Assembly (NCBI GenBank): GCA_964478225.1
Contig: CAYZHM010000003.1
Span: 168,278 to 232,277, forward strand
DNA from: CAYZHM01 sp964478225
GTDB lineage: Bacteria > Pseudomonadota > Alphaproteobacteria > Micavibrionales > Micavibrionaceae
Length of the DNA stretch: 64,000 bases
Direction: 5' to 3'
Shown: positions 7,723-17,162 of the stretch, piece by piece
Layout: every line of letters begins with the position of its first letter
How positions within the stretch are numbered: the stretch's first letter is position 1
Notes under the pieces: model-generated
What the model was told of the DNA's origin: nothing
The model's database searches: none
Seen by the model: only the letters and a program-made list of their open reading frames with translations
Made by a program: the position numbers and the translations under genes

Positions 7723-9771
7723 TTAGCGACCGGTTACAAAAGTAAAGGCAACAAACAGTATAACAATACCGGCAATAACGCTTGAGATAAACGCTGCAAA
7801 TTCATTACCGGCCGCCCGTCCAAAATTATCTTTATTGGCTAAATTACCCTTAATGATATCATTCTCAGCCTCCAACTGAGCGTATTCAGCCATGGCCGCA
7901 CTAAACGCCTTAAAATCTTTCTTCTTCAACGTTGGATCCTGTATAACCTCGAGAATTTTACTCAGGTTCCCCTGATCCATGTGTGGCCGAACCTTTGACC
8001 TTAACAAATCCTGCGACTCTTTATCATGATACATCGCCAAAATTCCAGCCATGTGCTTTTCAACAGCTTTGGAAATCCCAGGCAGATTTTGCATTTTACT
8101 ACGCCGTTGAATTTCTGCCAAAACCTTCAAACCTGCTAAAAACTTTTTTGTCTCATCACCTGTATCAAAATCATACAAACATCCCTCAATAACCTTGTTA
8201 TCGCGCACAGCCAAAAACGCCATGGCATGACGATCAAGTAAATAATGAGGGGCTAGCCCCTTCTGACACAAATCCTCCAAAGCCAGAACCAAATCTTCAG
8301 GCGTTAAAATATAATAATTTTCGAATGTATCGCCGAAGCACGGGGCTTCATTTGCAAGAGTATAGACACAACGCTCCATGCCATACCCTGCCTTATTCTG
8401 TTTCACGTACTTCTTGCATTTATCAAATCGTGAAATCAAAGCACCCAAATCCAAACTCGAAGATACCTGAGCACTAAGCCAGTTCATCGGCACATTCTGC
8501 ATAAAAAGATCTGCAAAAACTTTTGGGTCTTTCTTCAGTGAAATCACCTCACATAAGGCAGAACCCACACCATCGCAAGACAAACGCAATCCTCGAAACC
8601 TCAGAGGAGCCGACGGATCAAGCGCAATAGATAAATTTGCCGCCAATCGATCTTCATAACCGTTACCAGTTCCCATCTCACGCGAAGATTTCAAAGCAAC
8701 ATGATAACGCGCCAACATCTCTTCATCTTCAAGAGATCGCTCTATCCATTGCTCTAATTCATTGCTTTCTACAATCCTTTGAGTTTCTTGTGGATGCGCA
8801 TTAATTTCCATCGCCAGGAAAATAGGTCTCGCATAATTTTTTCCCCCAAACTCAATTGGACGTGGCGCCTTAACATACTTAACAGATTGCTTCGGACTGA
8901 GACGAACACCGTCCATCCAACTAGAAACCTCATCGATCGTCCATCTCTGCATCGGATCATCATGCAAAAGCCCGCGTAAAAGTTCCAATATGGCTCCTGT
9001 AAACCTTTCCTTGCCGGTTAAAACAGCATAGGAGCCCTGAAGAATCTTCTCTCGCACAATCTCAGCATCACTAATATCCTTAAAAGGATCAGCAGCCCTG
9101 AGCAAAACTGCAAGCGTTGCCCCAAACGAATACATATCGTCAGCACGAGACCCAATCCCTCTGCCGATAGGATCCACAACCGAGCGCTGAATAGTCTGAT
9201 AAATAACGGGTTGAGCATATGATCCAGGAACGGATAAGCAATCACCAAGAACAACTTTAGAAATTTTTCCATCTGCATCAATAGCACTAAGATTAGACGG
9301 ACGAATGCTTCCATGAACAAACTCTTTGTCACGAAAATCTTGCAAGATCCCAATCATAGGTTTTACGACGCCATTAAGCAACAAATCCGGACGCATCCCT
9401 AGCGCTCTTGTCTGCCCACGCTCAATCAAAGGTCGTGAAGGGATGTCTTCATAGATAAAAACATAACGTTGATTTTTGGTAAGCGGCCACCACACAACCC
9501 CATGGGCCTCCAACCGCGCAATCGATGAATTCATAAACGATGCATATGCATCAACATGAATATGCCTTGGAACAAGATGTCGTTCACAAACCAAAGCATA
9601 AAAAGACGAATTTGGGGAATCCAGAACATTGGCCGCATAAGCCTTAACAGGACCGTTATCATAACGCTCTAAACGTCTCGCAGGAAAAATCTCAACAGTT
9701 CTCCCCAAAAGAACAACGTCAGAAGAATCACTTTCTTCTACGTTTTTCAATTCTGTGTTGGAATCAGCCAT
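7723..9771 (-). CDS. tail-anchored protein kinase-like protein, catalytic Asp missing (pseudokinase)
   Basis: 682-residue protein with a eukaryotic-type kinase fold over about residues 25-295. Recognisable parts are the catalytic loop HGSIRPSN (residues 153-160), the metal loop LGDC (175-178), and the helix F motif SRADDMYSFG (208-217) followed by a conserved C-lobe ending in DDPMQRWTIDEV. The HRD aspartate is replaced by Ser (HGS), DFG has become DCL, and I see no glycine-rich loop or VAIK lysine in the N-lobe, so phosphotransfer is unlikely. Residues about 300-650 form an unrecognised helical region. One membrane segment ends the protein (about 655-680), so the body is cytoplasmic. AGGGG precedes the ATG. 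It may be a scaffold or sensor for the neighbouring membrane protein or the Tad system. Confidence 0.8.
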   Translation of the reverse strand: MADSNTELKNVEESDSSDVVLLGRTVEIFPARRLERYDNGPVKAYAANVLDSPNSSFYALVCERHLVPRHIHVDAYASFMNSSIARLEAHGVVWWPLTKNQRYVFIYEDIPSRPLIERGQTRALGMRPDLLLNGVVKPMIGILQDFRDKEFVHGSIRPSNLSAIDADGKISKVVLGDCLSVPGSYAQPVIYQTIQRSVVDPIGRGIGSRADDMYSFGATLAVLLRAADPFKDISDAEIVREKILQGSYAVLTGKERFTGAILELLRGLLHDDPMQRWTIDEVSSWMDGVRLSPKQSVKYVKAPRPIEFGGKNYARPIFLAMEINAHPQETQRIVESNELEQWIERSLEDEEMLARYHVALKSSREMGTGNGYEDRLAANLSIALDPSAPLRFRGLRLSCDGVGSALCEVISLKKDPKVFADLFMQNVPMNWLSAQVSSSLDLGALISRFDKCKKYVKQNKAGYGMERCVYTLANEAPCFGDTFENYYILTPEDLVLALEDLCQKGLAPHYLLDRHAMAFLAVRDNKVIEGCLYDFDTGDETKKFLAGLKVLAEIQRRSKMQNLPGISKAVEKHMAGILAMYHDKESQDLLRSKVRPHMDQGNLSKILEVIQDPTLKKKDFKAFSAAMAEYAQLEAENDIIKGNLANKDNFGRAAGNEFAAFISSVIAGIVILFVAFTFVTGR

Positions 9772-9873
9772 CAGAACCCCTGAGAAATATTAAAGAAAAT
9801 GAGAGTTATACGCGTCAGCGGAAATTTTAGTCCCGATTTGCACAAAAGTAAAACCGAAGCGAAGAAAACCGGC

Positions 9874-11169
9874 TTATTTACCCAGAAAAGGGTCTTGCAT
9901 CAAAATTGTATCATCCCGCTCAGGAGACGTAGAAAGTAACGTAACTGGCGCTCCCGTTAGCTCTTCAATACGTTTGACGTATTTAACCGCTGCTGCCGGC
10001 AATTCCGCCCAGGATCGCGCTCCACGCGTGCTCTCGCTCCACCCTTCAAGCGTTTCGTAAACGGGTTTTACCGCGGCCTGCTTGCTCTGACCGGACGGAT
10101 AATAATCAATCACTTGCCCATCCAGCTCATAACCCACACAAACCTTGATCTCTTTCAAACCATCCAAAACATCGAGCTTGGTCAGCGCAATCCCATGAAT
10201 CCCGGATATTTTGACCGATTGCCGCACCAAAACAGCATCGAACCAGCCACAGCGCCGTTTCCGTCCCGTCACCGTCCCAAATTCATGGCCGCGTTCCCCA
10301 AGATATGCCCCCACCTCATTATCCTGCTCACTTGGGAAAGGCCCCGAACCTACTCGAGTTGTATAGGCCTTGGTAATACCCAGAATATATCCAACCACAT
10401 CCGGCCCAACACCTGAACCAGTTGCAGCCTGCGCCGCATGCATGTTAGAAGACGTCACAAAAGGATATGTCCCGTGATCAACATCCAGCATCATGCCTTG
10501 CGCGCCTTCAAATAAAATCTTTTTGCCCTGTGCTCGCGCTTCGTCGAGAAACTTCCAAACAACACCACTATAAGAAAGCACCTCTTCACGCACATCCATA
10601 AGCTTCTTATATATTTCATCAAAAGACGCCTCTTTCGCCCCCAACCCCTTCAACATGGCGTTACGCACCATCAACAACTTTTCTAACTTCTCTTTAAGAA
10701 CAGCGTCATCATCAAGGTCACAAAGTCTTATGCCCCGACGTGCCACCTTGTCCTCATAAGCAGGCCCAATCCCGCGCTTTGTCGTTCCGATCGGATTACT
10801 GCCGCGTGCACTCTCCATCGCTTCATCCAGCATGCCATGCACAGGCAAAATCAAATTCACATTCTCTGCAATCATCAGATTCTCAGGAGAAACCTCAACC
10901 CCGTTCGCACGCACGCGCTCAATCTCCGCAAGCAACGCCCAAGGATCAACAACAACCCCATTCCCAATCACAGAAACTTTTCCGCCGCGTACAATCCCGG
11001 AAGGAAGTAAACTTAATTTATGGGTAACGCCATCAATAACCAGCGTATGACCAGCATTGTGCCCACCCTGAAAACGGACAACGACATCCGCGCGGTTGGA
11101 AAGCCAATCGACAATCTTGCCTTTCCCTTCATCACCCCACTGCGAGCCTATCACTGCCACATTCGCCAT
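9874..11169 (-). CDS. purA: adenylosuccinate synthetase
   Basis: Joins IMP and aspartate using GTP to give adenylosuccinate, the first committed step to AMP, in the cytoplasm. The 431-residue length is normal. The N-terminal P-loop-like GSQWGDEGKGK (residues 8-18), the FQGGHNAGHT motif near 34-43, the GTTKRGIGPAYEDK loop and the GRKRRCGWFD motif are all intact. AAGGGGA precedes the ATG. It follows glmM by 21 bases and is the last gene of the pal-cpoB-tilS-ftsH-glmM-purA run on the minus strand. Confidence 0.98.
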   Translation of the reverse strand: MANVAVIGSQWGDEGKGKIVDWLSNRADVVVRFQGGHNAGHTLVIDGVTHKLSLLPSGIVRGGKVSVIGNGVVVDPWALLAEIERVRANGVEVSPENLMIAENVNLILPVHGMLDEAMESARGSNPIGTTKRGIGPAYEDKVARRGIRLCDLDDDAVLKEKLEKLLMVRNAMLKGLGAKEASFDEIYKKLMDVREEVLSYSGVVWKFLDEARAQGKKILFEGAQGMMLDVDHGTYPFVTSSNMHAAQAATGSGVGPDVVGYILGITKAYTTRVGSGPFPSEQDNEVGAYLGERGHEFGTVTGRKRRCGWFDAVLVRQSVKISGIHGIALTKLDVLDGLKEIKVCVGYELDGQVIDYYPSGQSKQAAVKPVYETLEGWSESTRGARSWAELPAAAVKYVKRIEELTGAPVTLLSTSPERDDTILMQDPFLGK

Positions 11170-11190
11170 AAATTTCCCCTTATATCAACC

Positions 11191-12543
11191 TTAAGATGCC
11201 GCTTTTGCGATTACGCCGCAAAGCTCGTCCGCCGCACGCTCAATCACCGTCATATCTTTCCCCTCAACCATAACCCGGATCAAAGGCTCTGTGCCAGAGG
11301 CACGGACCAAAATACGACCTTCATTCGCCATATTTTTTTCAGCCTCTGCAATCGCGGCTTTAACGGAACTGTTCTCAAGCGGCTTTCCGCCCTTAATCTG
11401 AACATTTTTTAAAACTTGCGGATAAGGCTGAAACACATTCAATGCTTCGCTGGCTTTCTTACCTGATTTCTTCACAAGCAACATCACACGCAATCCAGCC
11501 AACAACCCATCACCGGTTGTTGAATAATTACTCATCACAATATGACCGGATTGCTCTCCGCCAAGATTAAATCCGCCCTTACGCATCTCCTCAACCACAT
11601 ATCGATCACCAACCTGCGTCCGCAACAAATCAATTTTGTTTTCTTTCATCAGGTTTTCAAATCCGAGATTGGACATCACCGTGGCCACAACCGTATATTT
11701 TGCCAAACGATCGCGAGCCTTCATATCCAGCGCCAAGGCCGCCATCAACTGATCTCCATCAATCCGGTGTCCTTTTTCATCGACGACAATCACGCGGTCA
11801 GCATCACCATCCAGAGCAATCCCAATATCAGCCTTATGCACCAAAACCGCATTTTGAAGATTGTCAGTCGACGTTGCACCAAACCCGTCATTAATATTCC
11901 GCCCATTCGGGGACGCACCAATCGTAATAACTTCCGCTTCTAATTCCCACAAAATCTGCGGTGCGATCTTGTACGCCGCACCATGCGCGCAATCAACCAC
12001 AACCTTCAAACCTTCCAGATTGTCCTGACGGAAACTGCTTTTCACATGCTCGATATAACGCCCCGGCGCATCATCCAACCGCGCAGCCTTACCGATTTTA
12101 TCAGGCGCCGCCAGATATTTGCTCAAATCCGAACCCATCAAAGATTCAATTTTCGCCTCAATATCATCATCCAGCTTATAGCCGTCATGACCAAATAACT
12201 TGATGCCATTGTCTTCATAAAGATTGTGCGAGGCCGAAATCATCACACCCACATCCGCCCGCAAAGACTTTGTCAGCTGCGCAATCCCCGGCGTTGGAAT
12301 GGGCCCCACAAGAATCACATCCATACCCATCGAAACGAACCCAGCGCACATCGCCTCTTCGAACATATAGCCTGACAGACGCGTATCCTTGCCAATCACC
12401 GCGCGATGCGTCGAGCTGCCCTTCTGCGCTTCGCGCAGGACAATCGTCGTCGCCTGTGCAACCTTAAGAGCAGCCTCCGCCGTCATCGGCGGCTCATTCG
12501 CCCGCCCGCGAATACCATCAGTCCCGAAATACTTGTTTTTCAT
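11191..12543 (-). CDS. glmM: phosphoglucosamine mutase
   Basis: Converts glucosamine-6-phosphate to glucosamine-1-phosphate for UDP-GlcNAc, and so for peptidoglycan and LPS. The 450-residue protein begins KYFGTDGIRG, has the phosphoserine motif SASHN (Ser about residue 105), the metal-binding loop DGDADR and the substrate motif GEQSGH, with the C-terminal phosphate loop RASGTEPLIRVM. No obvious ribosome binding site precedes the ATG. The gene follows ftsH by 93 bases, the same order as in many proteobacteria (ftsH then glmM). Confidence 0.98.
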   Translation of the reverse strand: MKNKYFGTDGIRGRANEPPMTAEAALKVAQATTIVLREAQKGSSTHRAVIGKDTRLSGYMFEEAMCAGFVSMGMDVILVGPIPTPGIAQLTKSLRADVGVMISASHNLYEDNGIKLFGHDGYKLDDDIEAKIESLMGSDLSKYLAAPDKIGKAARLDDAPGRYIEHVKSSFRQDNLEGLKVVVDCAHGAAYKIAPQILWELEAEVITIGASPNGRNINDGFGATSTDNLQNAVLVHKADIGIALDGDADRVIVVDEKGHRIDGDQLMAALALDMKARDRLAKYTVVATVMSNLGFENLMKENKIDLLRTQVGDRYVVEEMRKGGFNLGGEQSGHIVMSNYSTTGDGLLAGLRVMLLVKKSGKKASEALNVFQPYPQVLKNVQIKGGKPLENSSVKAAIAEAEKNMANEGRILVRASGTEPLIRVMVEGKDMTVIERAADELCGVIAKAAS

Positions 12544-12636
12544 AGGAAATGTTTAAGCATAAAAAGACAAAAGAACCAAGAATAAATGCTTCTAAAGCAA
12601 GAAAATCCAAGGTTTCTGCCCCTTTGTTAACAAAGA

Positions 12637-14544
12637 CTAGGCCCCCTGAGGAACCTCGCCTGAACTGCTCGGCACCGATGATTTCGGCTTTGACGGCGTA
12701 ACATCGTCATCCTGATCACGAATAATCGGCTCACCGCGCAAAATCGCCCTAATTTCATCCCCTGAAAGCATTTCATATTCAAGCAAGGCTTTAGCAACCT
12801 TGTGCAGATCGTCCATATTGTCTTTCAGGATTTTCGTCGCCCTCTTATACGCATTCTCAACAATCATACGGATCTCAGAATCCACAATCGCGGCGGTTTC
12901 ATTCGACATATGTTTGGTTTGTGCGACAGAATGTCCAAGAAAAACCTCTTCCTGGTCGGAAGCATATCTGAGCGGGCCCAATTTGTCAGACATACCCCAT
13001 TCCATCACCATCCGCCGCGCCATATTGGTCGCCATGGAAATATCGCTGCTCGCACCTGTCGTAACTTTATCTTCACCAAAAATAATTTCTTCGGCTACGC
13101 GGCCGCCCATCGCGACCGACAAATCCGCATGCAATTTATCACGCGCCACCGAAAGTCGGTCACGCTCTGGCAAGCGCATCACAAGTCCCAGCGCGCGCCC
13201 ACGCGGGACAATCGTCGCTTTGTGAATTGGATCAGACGCAGGCTCATGCAGCGCCACAACAGCGTGTCCTGCTTCATGATAAGCCGTAAGCTTTTTCTCC
13301 TCATCGCTCATCACCATAGACTTGCGTTCCGCGCCCATCAAAACCTTGTCCTTGGCGTTTTCAAAATCTTCCATGGACACCACGCGTTTGTTACGCCGCG
13401 CGGCAAGCAAAGCCGCCTCATTCACAAGGTTCGCCAGATCAGCGCCAGAAAAACCTGGTGTGCCGCGTGCAATAACCTTCGGGTCAACATTGCTCGAAAG
13501 CGGCACTTTCTTCATATGCACTTTCAGGATTTTTTCACGGCCCATGATATCAGGCAATGGTACTGTAATCTGCCGGTCAAAACGACCAGGGCGAAGCAAG
13601 GCTGGATCCAGAACATCAGGGCGGTTCGTCGCCGCCAGAATAATAACACCTTCGTTAGATTCAAATCCGTCCATCTCCACCAAAAGCTGGTTCAGTGTCT
13701 GCTCGCGCTCATCGTTACCGCCACCAAGTCCAGCACCACGATGCCGACCGACCGCATCAATCTCGTCGATGAAAATAATGCACGGCGCATTCTTCTTGCC
13801 TTGCTCAAACATATCGCGCACACGGCTCGCGCCAACCCCGACAAACATCTCGACAAAGTCAGAACCGGAAATCGTAAAAAACGGCACACCCGCTTCGCCC
13901 GCAACCGCCCGTGCGATAAGTGTCTTACCGGTACCAGGAGAACCAACCAACAAAGCGCCTTTCGGAATCTTGCCGCCAAGACGTTGGAATTTCTGAGGGT
14001 CTTTCAAAAATTCAACAATTTCTTCTAACTCTTGTTTGGCTTCTTCAATACCCGCAACATCTTCAAATGTCACACGCCCATGCTTTTCCGTTAACATACG
14101 TGCACGCGACTTCCCAAAGCCCATCGCGCCGCCCCCGCCGCCTTTTCCGTTCATCTGGCGCATAAACAAAACCCACACACCAATAATCAGAAAAGCCGGA
14201 AGCAAAGAAACCATAATCCCAAGAAAACTAACTTCTTCAGGATCTTCTTTCTTCGCATCAATCTGAACGCCCGTACCCTGCAGACGATCAACCACATTCT
14301 CATTCGGCGGGATCATTGTCTCAAAACTACCGCCAGAACCTGTATAACTGCCATTCAACTGCTGGCCTTTGATAGTGACATTCGCAATCTGTCCACCACG
14401 GGCCTGCTCCATAAAATCACTATAAGTAACGCTCTTTGCATTACCGCCCATATCCAAATTTGGATTCTGCAGCAAATTGAAGACAAACATCAAAACCAGG
14501 CCAACACCCAGCCAGAATAAAATATTGCGACCCATATTGTTCAT
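12637..14544 (-). CDS. ftsH: ATP-dependent zinc metalloprotease FtsH
   Basis: Membrane-anchored AAA+ protease that degrades unassembled membrane proteins and short-lived regulators. It has 635 residues, with two membrane helices (about 7-24 and 107-127) around a periplasmic domain, Walker A GSPGTGKT (201-208), Walker B IIFIDEID (about 256-263), the second region of homology ending in RPGRFDR, and the zinc site HEAGH (423-427). The C-terminal tail is Ser/Pro-rich and acidic (DQDDDVTPSKPKSS). AAGGA lies about 12 bases before the first ATG; a second Met occurs three codons later. It is flanked by tilS and glmM. Confidence 0.98.
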   Translation of the reverse strand: MNNMGRNILFWLGVGLVLMFVFNLLQNPNLDMGGNAKSVTYSDFMEQARGGQIANVTIKGQQLNGSYTGSGGSFETMIPPNENVVDRLQGTGVQIDAKKEDPEEVSFLGIMVSLLPAFLIIGVWVLFMRQMNGKGGGGGAMGFGKSRARMLTEKHGRVTFEDVAGIEEAKQELEEIVEFLKDPQKFQRLGGKIPKGALLVGSPGTGKTLIARAVAGEAGVPFFTISGSDFVEMFVGVGASRVRDMFEQGKKNAPCIIFIDEIDAVGRHRGAGLGGGNDEREQTLNQLLVEMDGFESNEGVIILAATNRPDVLDPALLRPGRFDRQITVPLPDIMGREKILKVHMKKVPLSSNVDPKVIARGTPGFSGADLANLVNEAALLAARRNKRVVSMEDFENAKDKVLMGAERKSMVMSDEEKKLTAYHEAGHAVVALHEPASDPIHKATIVPRGRALGLVMRLPERDRLSVARDKLHADLSVAMGGRVAEEIIFGEDKVTTGASSDISMATNMARRMVMEWGMSDKLGPLRYASDQEEVFLGHSVAQTKHMSNETAAIVDSEIRMIVENAYKRATKILKDNMDDLHKVAKALLEYEMLSGDEIRAILRGEPIIRDQDDDVTPSKPKSSVPSSSGEVPQGA

Positions 14545-14617
14545 GAAGAAATAATCCTTTTTCTTTAACGCTTAGGAATGTAGCGCATTTTCGGCGGAAA
14601 GCAAAGGAAAACCGCCA

Positions 14618-15634
14618 TTATTTTTCCTGCGATAATCTGAGGATTTTTGCCTTGTCGTCCCGCTCAAATACGATACCTCCAAGAGTGCGCTTACGAAATT
14701 TATCAGGCCGCAACAAATCATGCATAAGATGTTCAATTTTCTCCATACGAGGAAGATAATTGTCCTCTGGTCGAAGCAATCGAACGCCTTTAACCAATAC
14801 CCTCAAAACAATCTCAGCTGGCTCAATGGAAAGCGCCGCCCAATCAAGAACCACATCATCAGAAGAGGATGCTTGCCGCTCAACGGAAAGTTTATGAAAA
14901 ACATTATCAGAAATCATATCCAAAGCCGCCTGCGCCCTCTGTAAGCGCTGCGCGGTCACCCCCAGCCGTTTCGCCGTAAACCCTTCTGCCTCCAAAACCT
15001 CCCGCGAGGCCCTCATACGCGGCCTTGCAAAGATCTCCCTCTCATTAGAAGGATCTTTAACATACTCAAGTCCCTGAGCTTCACATGTCGCAATCAATCG
15101 CTCTTTCTCAACGGCAAGCAAAGGACGCAAAATCGTGATATCTCCATAAACCTGAACATCTTTCATGCCACATAAGCCATCCAGCCCGCTTCCTTTCGCA
15201 AGCCTGAACAACACTGTCTCCATCTGGTCATCCGCATGGTGGGCTGTAAAAACATATTGGATATTATGAGTACGACAATGCGCCGCCATCAAACCATAAC
15301 GTGCTGCTCTCGCCTCTTCCATCAATCGCGCCTCGGGCTTATCCCCTTCCCACTTCAGAACAAAAGCATTAACCTGCTCCCACTGATTAACCGTCTTTTG
15401 AACAAACTGAGCCTCTTCACCCGACTCTTCTCTCAACCCATGATCAACAATAAGGGCGTGCACTGCTTTCTGACATTTGACTGCCCACTCACTCAACAAT
15501 TTTGTTAAAGCAAGTGAATCAGGGCCGCCGGATAAACCAACGGCAACAGTATCGACAGAAGAAGGATCAAAACCGGGTAACGAAGTCAATAAAGCTTCAA
15601 ACTCATCCAAATCTATAGATTTAGTTACAGCCAA
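14618..15634 (-). CDS. tilS: tRNA(Ile)-lysidine synthase
   Basis: Modifies C34 of tRNA-Ile(CAU) to lysidine so that it reads AUA. The PP-loop ATPase motif SGGPDS is near the N-terminus, followed by HGLREESGEEAQF and a TAHHADDQMETVL region typical of TilS. The C-terminal domain is short. The frame is open to 15760, but that part lies inside cpoB and reads as noise. The most likely start is TTG at 15634 (giving MAVTKSIDLDEF), with AGGA upstream; no ATG fits. It then overlaps the cpoB stop by 14 bases. Product length 338 residues. Confidence 0.88.
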   Translation of the reverse strand: MAVTKSIDLDEFEALLTSLPGFDPSSVDTVAVGLSGGPDSLALTKLLSEWAVKCQKAVHALIVDHGLREESGEEAQFVQKTVNQWEQVNAFVLKWEGDKPEARLMEEARAARYGLMAAHCRTHNIQYVFTAHHADDQMETVLFRLAKGSGLDGLCGMKDVQVYGDITILRPLLAVEKERLIATCEAQGLEYVKDPSNEREIFARPRMRASREVLEAEGFTAKRLGVTAQRLQRAQAALDMISDNVFHKLSVERQASSSDDVVLDWAALSIEPAEIVLRVLVKGVRLLRPEDNYLPRMEKIEHLMHDLLRPDKFRKRTLGGIVFERDDKAKILRLSQEK

Positions 15635-16523
15635 GACGAGACATTTCCTGTTCGCCGCGTTGAACAACCGGCGCCGCACTGGACGAATACTCTTTCTTAA
15701 GTTGCTCAAGCGCAACACAAGCATCGCCATTCTTCTTAAGCCCAGCCAACGACATCGCAAGCTTCAAAAGATTATCCGCAGCCTTGGAGTTTTGTGGGTA
15801 TTGCTGATAGGCCTCTGCAAAAACACGTGCCGCACTCTCATATTGGCCGCGCACATAATAACTCTCACCAAGCCAGTATTTCGCATTCCCCGCCAAAGCA
15901 TGAGCAGGATAACGATTGATAAAGTCCTGAAATCCTTTTTCAGCCTCATCATAACTATTAATTTTCAATTTCGCATAAGCAGCTTCATACAAAGCCGCAG
16001 GCGGATCCGACGCCTGCCCCCCTGTCACAGCACCGCTCCCCACAATATCGGGATTAACCTCCACAGAAGAACTTCCTGACTGCCACTGGTACCCATCGTT
16101 GCCCATTGCGCCCTGTTGCGAAGATCGAACTCCGCCATTTTCCAAATCCTGCATCCGCATGCTTAAATCGCTCGTTACTTTTTCAAGCAATTCTTCCATC
16201 TGACGGATTTTAAAATTCTGCTCTTCAATTTGTCCTGTGAGATTACGAAGCTCAGCTTCCAATTGCTGGATACGCACTTCCTGACCGGCAGAGTTTTGAG
16301 CATCCCCAGCTGAAATGGATGGTGGTGGAGGCGTCTCCCCCTTATAGACAGCGCGATTAAGGGTATCGACTTCATTCTCAAGACGGTTAAGACGATTGGT
16401 CAAATCGCGCGTAGACTGCGCATAAGCAGCCACAGGAAAAAAACTGCACAGCGTCAATGAACAAAGGCCGGTAAAAAGGCCGGCCTTTGTTAAATATCTT
16501 AAAATGCTTGTATTATTGCTCAA
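15621..16523 (-). CDS. cpoB: CpoB/YbgF, periplasmic Tol-Pal associated coordinator of cell division
   Basis: Periplasmic protein that links peptidoglycan synthesis to outer-membrane constriction with Tol-Pal. The 300-residue product has a signal peptide (hydrophobic to about residue 34, ending VAAYAQ), an N-terminal coiled coil (LTNRLNRLENEVDTLN and IQQLEAELRNLTGQIEEQNF), a low-complexity linker, and C-terminal TPR repeats (about 175-295: YAKLKINSYDEAEKGFQDFI, AKYWLGESYYVRGQYESA, NLLKLAMSLAGL). It overlaps pal by 11 bases. Confidence 0.93.
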   Translation of the reverse strand: MSNNTSILRYLTKAGLFTGLCSLTLCSFFPVAAYAQSTRDLTNRLNRLENEVDTLNRAVYKGETPPPPSISAGDAQNSAGQEVRIQQLEAELRNLTGQIEEQNFKIRQMEELLEKVTSDLSMRMQDLENGGVRSSQQGAMGNDGYQWQSGSSSVEVNPDIVGSGAVTGGQASDPPAALYEAAYAKLKINSYDEAEKGFQDFINRYPAHALAGNAKYWLGESYYVRGQYESAARVFAEAYQQYPQNSKAADNLLKLAMSLAGLKKNGDACVALEQLKKEYSSSAAPVVQRGEQEMSRLGCN

Positions 16524-17037
16524 TTTTTGTCACGGCACGACGGTTTTGTGACCAGGCCGTTTCATTAGAACCCGGAACCGCAGGACGCTCCTTACCATAA
16601 CTGATAACATTCAAGCGGCTGGCATCAATGCCCAAAGCTACAAGATAATTCTTCACTGAATTGGCACGGCGCTCGCCAAGAGCAAGGTTGTACTCGCGCG
16701 TACCGCGCTCATCAGCATGTCCTTCAATTGTAATACGGACATTCGCGTTCTGCTGTAGCCATCCAGCTTGATTTTCAAGAGTATTTCTGGCTTCAGTAGA
16801 CAAGTCATAACGATCATAACCAAAGAAGACACGGTCACCAACATTCACAACCAAATCAGCTTGTGAACCAGCGCCTGTCCCGTTAATCGGATCATCATAA
16901 ATACCCGCAAGCGGGCCATCTGTGATTGTTTCATGGCCTTCTAAACCTTCATCGCCTGTCATCATATCATCGTCAGGCGTAGAACATGCTGCCAACACAA
17001 ACAAAGCAGCAAAAATCATTAAATAGCGGGTGAACAT
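16513..17037 (-). CDS. pal: peptidoglycan-associated lipoprotein Pal
   Basis: Outer-membrane lipoprotein that binds peptidoglycan and the Tol system. The 174-residue protein has a lipoprotein signal peptide with lipobox LAAC (Cys about 19), an acidic linker, and an OmpA-like domain (about 65-170) with the diaminopimelate-binding stretch TIEGHADERGTREYNLALGERRA. GGAG precedes the ATG. cpoB follows, but tolQ, tolR, tolA and tolB are not upstream: the next gene is a BON lipoprotein, 125 bases away. The gap holds a long imperfect inverted repeat (about 17108-17160, arms AGAAAA/TTTTCT with CCC/GGG inside), possibly a terminator for the BON gene. Confidence 0.95.
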   Translation of the reverse strand: MFTRYLMIFAALFVLAACSTPDDDMMTGDEGLEGHETITDGPLAGIYDDPINGTGAGSQADLVVNVGDRVFFGYDRYDLSTEARNTLENQAGWLQQNANVRITIEGHADERGTREYNLALGERRANSVKNYLVALGIDASRLNVISYGKERPAVPGSNETAWSQNRRAVTKIEQ

Positions 17038-17162
17038 TTTCTTTTTCTCCTAAATAAAGAAATTATGAATCATACATATATTCTTTTCACAACTTTCTGG
17101 CAAGGTCAGAAAATGTTTTTCCCATGATATTTTCATGAATTTTCAGGGAACTTTTTCTGCAC

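Noticed and set aside
12632..12660. GACTAGGC followed by TGAGGA near the end of ftsH, as a third copy of the stem-loop element
   Set aside because: It is the reverse of the ftsH stop region, has no flanking inverted arms and lacks GCGTATAA.
12802..14028. 408-codon open frame antisense to ftsH
   Set aside because: It mirrors the ftsH coding sequence, is rich in Arg, His and Asn from reversed codons, and has no ribosome binding site or family motif.
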